Part shown: positions 59,119 through 64,000 of the stretch, piece by piece | Layout: every line of letters begins with the position of its first letter | How positions within the stretch are numbered: position 1 is the stretch's first letter | From: Enterocloster bolteae | GTDB taxonomy: Bacteria > Bacillota > Clostridia > Lachnospirales > Lachnospiraceae | NCBI RefSeq assembly: GCF_002234575.2 | Contig: NZ_CP022464.2 | Coordinates: 1,364,001 to 1,428,000, forward strand | Direction of reading: 5' to 3' | DNA length: 64,000 nt | Translations under genes and position numbers: made by a program | The notes under the pieces: model-generated | Database searches by the model: none | What the model saw: only the letters and a program-made list of their open reading frames with translations | Told to the model about the DNA's origin: nothing

Positions 59119-59159
59119 ACAGCCATGAATTCCCAGTTAAAGGATTTATGGCTGTTTTT
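59119..59159 (+). terminator. Intrinsic terminator after srtB
   Basis: The 8-bp stem ACAGCCAT/ATGGCTGT with a 21-base loop is followed by TTTT. Confidence 0.7.
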
Positions 59160-59205
59160 ACAATTATTTATACCTTTTTCCTGCATAAAAAAACGTATTT
59201 GGGTA

Positions 59206-59234
59206 TTGGAAAACAGAACGAGTTATGTTATACT
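59206..59234 (+). promoter_or_regulatory. Promoter of the amino acid ABC transporter operon
   Basis: TTGGAA, a 17-bp spacer and TATACT lie about 180 bp upstream of the first gene, leaving a long leader. Confidence 0.7.
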
Positions 59235-59240
59235 TAGCAC

Positions 59241-59412
59241 GTTAGGCGCATATATGCTTAAGAAAGTAAAGTGCGCCATGTTTAATAGGGCAAGGTTTTA
59301 GCTGTTTGGGATTGCCGGTCATCAGATGACAGTGGAGTCATACCTGTGAGGATGGGTGTGGCTTTTTTCTTAGACAGTAAAGCCTGGAATATTTTTAAGA
59401 GGAGAGATTATT
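59241..59412 (+). other. Structured leader of the ABC transporter operon, possible RNA element
   Basis: About 170 bases without a gene. It contains a stem GGCGCA (59245-59250 area)/TGCGCC (about 59272-59277), a GTCATC-A-GATGAC inverted repeat, and near the end GGTGTGGC followed by seven T residues interrupted by C, like a terminator tail. I could not match it to the lysine, glutamine or other known amino acid riboswitches. Its length and T run suggest attenuation control. Confidence 0.4.
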
Positions 59413-60357
59413 ATGAAAATGAGTGCAAAGAAAGTTTTAGGCCTGGTTCTGGCCGGCGTCCTTGCTGCCGGTTCTTTGACAGCATGCGGCGGAGGCGGCA
59501 CAGCGGCAACAACAGCAGACACAAAGGCAGAGGCAACAACCGCAGCCGGCGATGCCAAGGCAGAGAGTGATGCCGCTGCAGACACCACAGCAGCAGACAG
59601 CGGAGAGAAAAAGACGCTGCGCGTGGCCATGGAGTGTGCATATGCGCCTTACAACTGGACCCAGCCCGATGATTCCAACGGCGCGGTTGCCATTGCGGAC
59701 AGCAATGAATTTGCTTACGGATATGATGTCATGATGGCAAAGAAGATTTGCGAGGAACTGGGCTATGACCTGGAAATCGTACGTCTGGACTGGGATTCCC
59801 TGATTCCGGCTGTTACCACAGGTCAGGTTGACTGTGTTATCGCAGGACAGTCCATTACTTCTGAGCGTCTTCAGGCAGTGGATTTCACTGAGCCATATTA
59901 CTATGCAACCATCGTTACCCTTGTAAAGGAAGGCAGCAAGTACGCGGATGCCAAGAGCGTGGCGGATCTTGCAGGAGCCACCTGTACTTCCCAGCAGAGC
60001 ACCATCTGGTACAACACCTGTCTGCCTCAGATTCAGGATGCCAATGTCCTGGCGGCCACTGCCAGCGCTCCCGATATGCTGATGTCCTTAAACGCTGACA
60101 AGTGCGACCTGGTTGTTACAGACCAGCCTACAGGCAAGGGCGCTCTCATCGCTTATCCTAATTTCAAGATGATTGAGTTTGGCGGCGGCGATGCTGATTT
60201 CCAGGTGACGGATGAAGATATCAATATCGGTATTTCCTTAAAGAAGGGGAATACAGAGTTAAAGGATGCCATTAACAGCGTTCTCACAAAGATGACAAAG
60301 GATGACTTCTCCAAGATGATGGATGAAGCTATCTCTGTTCAGCCTCTGGCAAACTAA
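59413..60357 (+). CDS. Polar amino acid ABC transporter, substrate-binding lipoprotein
   Basis: The product has 314 residues. The lipobox LTAC has Cys25, and an A/T/D-rich linker runs to about residue 65. A type II periplasmic-binding fold follows: 'LRVAMECAYAPYNWTQ', 'GYDVMMAKKICEELGYDLEIVRLDWDSLIPAVTTGQVDCVIAGQSITSERLQAVDFTEPYY'. The R-to-S change in the usual '(M/S)-T-x-T-P-E-R' loop does not allow ligand prediction. It delivers an amino acid to the permease and ATPase encoded next. Confidence 0.92.
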   Translation: MKMSAKKVLGLVLAGVLAAGSLTACGGGGTAATTADTKAEATTAAGDAKAESDAAADTTAADSGEKKTLRVAMECAYAPYNWTQPDDSNGAVAIADSNEFAYGYDVMMAKKICEELGYDLEIVRLDWDSLIPAVTTGQVDCVIAGQSITSERLQAVDFTEPYYYATIVTLVKEGSKYADAKSVADLAGATCTSQQSTIWYNTCLPQIQDANVLAATASAPDMLMSLNADKCDLVVTDQPTGKGALIAYPNFKMIEFGGGDADFQVTDEDINIGISLKKGNTELKDAINSVLTKMTKDDFSKMMDEAISVQPLAN

Positions 60358-60401
60358 GCTGCCGTCAGGCGAAAGTACGTGAAAGAGTAAGGAGAAGGGA
60401 T

Positions 60402-61205
60402 ATGCCAACAGATTTTTTCGGCCGTGTTATGGTCGTATTCAACCGATACGGTATGTCGATGCTCCAGGGCGCAGGCGTAAGCCTTAAGATTGCCCTGGTA
60501 GGTACCCTGGTGGGCTGTATCATAGGCTTTGCCGTGGGTATTGTCCAGACCATACCAAGTGAGCGGGGGGACAACCCGGTTAAAAGGGCCGTGCTCTGGG
60601 CTGTGAAACTGATTCTGAACGCCTATGTGGAGTTTTTCCGCGGAACGCCCATGATGGCCCAGGCCATGTTCATTTATTACGGGCTTCTGCCCATGTTAGG
60701 AATTAATATGTCTATGTGGGGCGCCGCCTATTTCATTCTTTCCATCAATACAGGCGCTTACATGGCTGAGACAGTCCGCGGCGGAATCCTTTCCATTGAC
60801 CCGGGCCAGACAGAGGGAGCAAAGGCCATCGGCATGACCCATGTACAGACCATGCTCTATGTGATTCTGCCCCAGGCCCTGAGGAATATCATGCCTCAGA
60901 TTGGCAATAACCTGATTATCAATATCAAGGACAGCTGCGTGCTCTCTGTTATCGGCGTTACGGAGCTGCTGTATAAGACAAAGGCTGCTGCGGGAGCCCT
61001 GTACATGAATTTCGAGGCATATACCATCACCATGATTATATATTTCATCATGACATTCACCTGCTCCAGAATCCTTCGATGGTGGGAAAACAGGATGGAC
61101 GGCGCGGACAGCTACGACCTGGCCACCACCGACACCCTGGCCCATACCAGCGGTATGTACCGGTTCCCGGATGAAAAGGATAAGAAGAAGGAGGATGCGC
61201 GATGA
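60402..61205 (+). CDS. Polar amino acid ABC transporter, permease
   Basis: The product has 267 residues with five to six membrane segments. 'EFFRGTPMMAQAMFIYYGLLP' and the EAA loop 'ETVRGGILSIDPGQTEGAKAIGMTHVQTMLYVILPQALRNIMPQIGNN' are typical of the HisM/GlnP family. It has a somewhat longer C-terminal cytosolic tail than usual (about 40 residues). Its stop overlaps the ATPase start (ATGA). Confidence 0.93.
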   Translation: MPTDFFGRVMVVFNRYGMSMLQGAGVSLKIALVGTLVGCIIGFAVGIVQTIPSERGDNPVKRAVLWAVKLILNAYVEFFRGTPMMAQAMFIYYGLLPMLGINMSMWGAAYFILSINTGAYMAETVRGGILSIDPGQTEGAKAIGMTHVQTMLYVILPQALRNIMPQIGNNLIINIKDSCVLSVIGVTELLYKTKAAAGALYMNFEAYTITMIIYFIMTFTCSRILRWWENRMDGADSYDLATTDTLAHTSGMYRFPDEKDKKKEDAR

Positions 61206-61945
61206 AAGGAGACAGGATATTAGAAATCCGTCATTTGAGCAAAACCTTCGGTACCAATCCTGTGCTTAAGGATATTGACTTTTCAGTCAGCAGCGGGGAT
61301 GTGACCTGCATCATCGGCGCGTCGGGTTCCGGAAAATCCACACTGCTCAGATGTCTGAATCTTTTGGAAACGCCTACCACAGGCGAAATTATGTACCATG
61401 GAACCAATATTGCCGATAAGAAGGTCAATGCGCCCCAGTACCGCTCCAAGGTGGGAATGGTGTTCCAGAGCTTTAATCTGTTTAACAACATGACTGTTTT
61501 GGAGAACTGTATGATCGGACAGGTCAAGGTGCTTAAGAAGAACAAGACCGATGCCCACAAGAATGCCATGTATTATCTGGAAAAGGTGGGAATGGCTCCC
61601 TATATCAACGCCAAGCCCAGACAGCTTTCCGGCGGACAGAAACAGAGGGTGGCCATTGCCAGGGCATTGGCCATGGAGCCTGAGGTGCTGCTGTTCGATG
61701 AGCCCACATCGGCACTGGACCCGCAGATGGTGGGCGAGGTGCTGGAGGTCATGCGCAAGCTGGCCGGAGAGGGCCTTACCATGATTATCGTCACACATGA
61801 AATGGCCTTTGCCAGGGATGTGTCCAGCCATGTGGCATTTATGGCAGGCGGCGTGATTGTGGAGGAGGGAGAGCCCTCACAGATATTTGGTGCGCCGAAA
61901 CAGCTTCAGACCCAGGAGTTTTTAAGCAGATTTATGCATGGGTGA
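61202..61945 (+). CDS. Polar amino acid ABC transporter, ATP-binding protein
   Basis: The product has 247 residues. Walker A 'GASGSGKST', the Q-loop 'VFQSFNLF', signature 'LSGGQKQRVAIARAL', Walker B 'VLLFDEPTSALDP' and the H-loop 'VTHEM' are all intact. It is of the GlnQ/HisP type. It is translationally coupled to the permease. A strong terminator lies about 130 bp downstream. Confidence 0.95.
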   Translation: MKGDRILEIRHLSKTFGTNPVLKDIDFSVSSGDVTCIIGASGSGKSTLLRCLNLLETPTTGEIMYHGTNIADKKVNAPQYRSKVGMVFQSFNLFNNMTVLENCMIGQVKVLKKNKTDAHKNAMYYLEKVGMAPYINAKPRQLSGGQKQRVAIARALAMEPEVLLFDEPTSALDPQMVGEVLEVMRKLAGEGLTMIIVTHEMAFARDVSSHVAFMAGGVIVEEGEPSQIFGAPKQLQTQEFLSRFMHG

Positions 61946-62024
61946 CGGAGGCTGGCTGGCCGCGGCCGGCAGCAGGGAGTCCATATGGACCGCAGAACCA
62001 GGAAAGTAAGATAATGTGTAAGAT

Positions 62025-62072
62025 GATGCATAGAACGATGCAAAAAACGATGTATAAAACGATGCATAAAAT
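62025..62072. repeat. 12-bp tandem repeat, four imperfect copies
   Basis: The unit resembles GATGCATAAAAC, with changes in each copy. It lies between the ATPase gene and the terminator and is not in a believable gene. Confidence 0.7.
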
Positions 62073-62113
62073 AAAACGGAGCAAAGGCTTAGGGGTCTCG
62101 GCTCCGTTTTTTT
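62073..62113. terminator. Intrinsic terminator of the ABC operon
   Basis: The 10-bp stem AAAACGGAGC/GCTCCGTTTT with an 18-base loop is followed by TTT. It could also end the small minus-strand gene on the other side. Confidence 0.88.
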
Positions 62114-62132
62114 CATTTGGGCTGCCCTGTCA

Positions 62133-62297
62133 TTATTCCCTGTCCGATGAAACAGCCTTGGTGACATATGGATAGAGGTCCTCATAGGCCTCCTTCTCTG
62201 CCTCGTCCTGGGGCAGGGAAGGAATCAGGCCGGTACAGTCCATGGTGGAGCAGGCTTGTATGTCAACGTCAAAATCGTCTTTTTTCTTGTGATCCAT
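62133..62297 (-). CDS. Conserved small clostridial protein (54 aa)
   Basis: The product has 54 residues, and its ATG is preceded on the minus strand by a near-perfect AAGGAGGTGA ribosome site. The sequence has a lysine-rich start, then 'FDVDIQACSTMDCTGLIPSLP' with a CxxxxC pair, and 'EAYEDLYPYVTKA'. I recall similar short proteins with the 'CS-x-x-D-C-T-G-L-I-P' block in many Lachnospiraceae genomes, of unknown function. It lies between pyrG and the ABC operon on the pyrG strand. Confidence 0.75.
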   Translation of the reverse strand: MDHKKKDDFDVDIQACSTMDCTGLIPSLPQDEAEKEAYEDLYPYVTKAVSSDRE

Positions 62298-62403
62298 TTG
62301 GGATTCACCTCCTTGTGATGCGCTTATGATTGAATCTTAACCATAGTTTGCGCAAAGGCGGATGATTCATACTGGCAGATCAAAAGCAGGGCAGCCATTT
62401 TTG

Positions 62404-63999
62404 TCATACGTTATTTTTTGTTTTTTCTTTTAAAGCGGCTTCTACGAAACCTTTAAACAGGGGATGGGGCCGGTTGGGCCTGGATTTAAGCTCCGGATGG
62501 GCCTGGGTGGCAATGAACCAGGGATGGCCGGGGAGCTCTATCATTTCCACAATCCGTCCGTCGGGGGACAGGCCGGAGAGCATCATGCCGCATTTTGTAA
62601 GCACGGCGCGGTAGTCGTTGTTGACCTCGTACCGGTGCCTGTGGCGCTCATAAATAGTGGCTTCGCCGTACAGGCCATAAGCTTTGGAGGTCTTGTCCAG
62701 GACGCAGGGGTAGGAACCCAGCCTTAAGGTGCCGCCGATGTCCTCCACTCCGTTTTGTTCCGGCATCAGATGGATGACAGGATGGGTGGTGGCAGGATTC
62801 AGCTCCACGCTGTGGGCATCCGCGTATCCGGCCGCATTTCTGGCAAACTCCACAATGGACAGCTGCATTCCCAGACAAAGTCCAAGGAATGGTATGCGGT
62901 GTTCCCGGGCATACTGGATGGCGTGAATCTTTCCGTCAATGCCGCGGTCGCCAAAGCCGCCGGGAACCAGGATACCGCTCACATCTTTGAAGATTTCGGG
63001 GGCATTTTCCGGAGTGACTGTCTCGGAATCCACCCATTTGATGTGGACCGCGGCACGGTTGGCCACCCCGGCGTGCTTCAGGGCTTCCACCACGGAAATG
63101 TAGGCGTCGTGAAGCTGGATGTATTTGCCTACCAGGGCCACGGTCACATCCTGCTTTGGATGCTTCCAGGCCTCTATCATGGCCCTCCAGTCTGCCAGCT
63201 CAGGCTCCGGACAGGGCAGATCCAGGCATTCACAGGCGGACTGGGCCAGATGCTCTTCCTCCATTACAAGGGGTACTTCATAGAGCACGTCCACATCCAG
63301 GTTCTGGAGTACGTGATGTTTGGGAACATTGCAGAATTGGGCGATTTTCGTCTTGATGCCGTCGTCCAGGGGGAGTTCGCTGCGGCAGACTAGGATATCG
63401 GGCTGAATGCCCATTCCCTGAAGGTCTTTTACACTGGCCTGAGTCGGCTTGGTCTTAAGCTCCTCTGAGGCTTTCAGGTAAGGTATGAGAGTGACATGGA
63501 TGATGCAGGTGTTGCCTGGGCCTGCCTCATGCTGGAACTGGCGGATGGCCTCTAAGAATGGCTGGCTTTCGATGTCGCCGACCGTGCCGCCGACCTCGAT
63601 GATGGCGATTTCCGTCTCGTTTTCCGTGTAGTTGCGGTGGAAACGGCTTTTGATTTCGTTGGTAATATGGGGGATTACCTGTACGGTTCCGCCGCCGAAG
63701 TCTCCGCGGCGTTCCTTCTGCAGGACCGTCCAGTAGACCTTGCCCGTGGTGACGTTGGAATTCCTGGTGAGGCTTTCGTCGATAAAACGCTCATAGTGGC
63801 CTAAGTCCAGGTCTGTCTCGGCGCCGTCATCCGTCACGAAGACTTCTCCGTGCTGGACCGGGTTCATGGTGCCGGGGTCGATGTTGATGTAGGGGTCGAA
63901 CTTCTGCATGGTCACTTTGTAGCCTCTGGCCTTTAACAGGCGGCCGAGCGATGCCGCAGTGATGCCTTTTCCCAGGCCGGAGACTACGCCGCCGGTTAC
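62404..63999 (-). CDS. pyrG: CTP synthase (5' end outside the window)
   Basis: About 531 residues are visible, and only the first few codons are missing beyond the right edge, since the first in-window residues read VTGGVVSGLGKGITAASLG. The synthetase domain has 'MQKFDPYINIDPGTMNPVQHGEVFVTDDGAETDLDLGHYERF'. The C-terminal glutaminase domain has 'FLGLCLGMQLSIVEFARN' with the nucleophile Cys. It makes CTP from UTP, glutamine and ATP. A short gap of about 100 bp separates it from the small protein downstream. Confidence 0.97.
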   Translation of the reverse strand, partial: VTGGVVSGLGKGITAASLGRLLKARGYKVTMQKFDPYINIDPGTMNPVQHGEVFVTDDGAETDLDLGHYERFIDESLTRNSNVTTGKVYWTVLQKERRGDFGGGTVQVIPHITNEIKSRFHRNYTENETEIAIIEVGGTVGDIESQPFLEAIRQFQHEAGPGNTCIIHVTLIPYLKASEELKTKPTQASVKDLQGMGIQPDILVCRSELPLDDGIKTKIAQFCNVPKHHVLQNLDVDVLYEVPLVMEEEHLAQSACECLDLPCPEPELADWRAMIEAWKHPKQDVTVALVGKYIQLHDAYISVVEALKHAGVANRAAVHIKWVDSETVTPENAPEIFKDVSGILVPGGFGDRGIDGKIHAIQYAREHRIPFLGLCLGMQLSIVEFARNAAGYADAHSVELNPATTHPVIHLMPEQNGVEDIGGTLRLGSYPCVLDKTSKAYGLYGEATIYERHRHRYEVNNDYRAVLTKCGMMLSGLSPDGRIVEMIELPGHPWFIATQAHPELKSRPNRPHPLFKGFVEAALKEKTKNNV

Positions 64000-64000
64000 G

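Noticed and set aside
59241..59412. A lysine riboswitch
   Set aside because: The stem resembling GGCGC...AGTA...GCGCC is present, but the conserved downstream L-box blocks are not found.
61922..62185. An 87-codon minus-strand frame with many F/Y/S residues
   Set aside because: It is the translation of the 12-bp repeat and the terminator. It overlaps the better supported 54-residue gene and has no ribosome site.

Overview
The window looks like chromosomal DNA of a moderately GC-rich clostridial Firmicute. The gene families suggest Lachnospiraceae, close to Enterocloster or Lachnoclostridium; this is inferred from gene content and not tested. Evidence includes strong AGGAGG-type ribosome sites, a CD3324-type protein, a class B sortase, a SARP-like regulator with an OmpR-type operator, and many clostridial two-component and transporter genes.

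Region 1 (about 1-18620) is the late part of a myovirus-type prophage whose left end lies outside the window. Gene order follows the PBSX/skin plan of Bacillus: minor head protein end, scaffold, major capsid, head-tail connectors, sheath, tube, tail assembly chaperone with a -1 frameshift site, tape measure, LysM and XkdQ-like baseplate hub proteins, DUF2577, DUF2634, baseplate J, a YmfQ-like protein, and a tail fibre. It ends with holin, endolysin, an orphan DNA adenine methylase and a small Cro-like repressor.

The standout is at 12979-16257. The tail fibre gene is followed by five promoterless alternative 3' ends on alternating strands and by a XerC/D-like tyrosine recombinase. All six tips, including the one in use, begin with the same short sequence (GTG-nnn-AAT-ACC-AAG, with variants) in the same codon phase. 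This is the layout of a shufflon: DNA inversion would give one constant 247-residue fibre stem one of six different receptor-binding ends, with predicted fibres of 307 to 412 residues.

Region 2 (18793-25451) is a catabolic island with visibly more A/T-rich codons: a fused [2Fe-2S]/molybdopterin hydroxylase, a DASS anion permease, an RpiB/LacAB-like isomerase, an IclR regulator and a KduD-like dehydrogenase. An AraC regulator and an MFS/PHP pair follow.

Region 3 (28829-41981) holds a large membrane protein whose gene carries two different tandem repeats, a NarL-type two-component system, a GntR-controlled nucleoside salvage operon (udp, nupC, deoB, deoC), an EamA exporter, a degenerate sirtuin and an L,D-transpeptidase.

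Region 4 (42045-53000) holds an IS110/IS1111-type element, a ceramidase-like protein, a sodium symporter, a LytTR/GHKL two-component pair, a TPP riboswitch driving thiD-cytX, and a cyclophilin lipoprotein. Region 5 (53000-64000) holds a second L,D-transpeptidase, a MATE exporter, a SARP-like regulator facing a promoter with two 11-bp direct repeats, a threefold-repeat protein of unknown function with sortase B, a polar amino acid ABC transporter, a small conserved protein, and pyrG running off the right edge.
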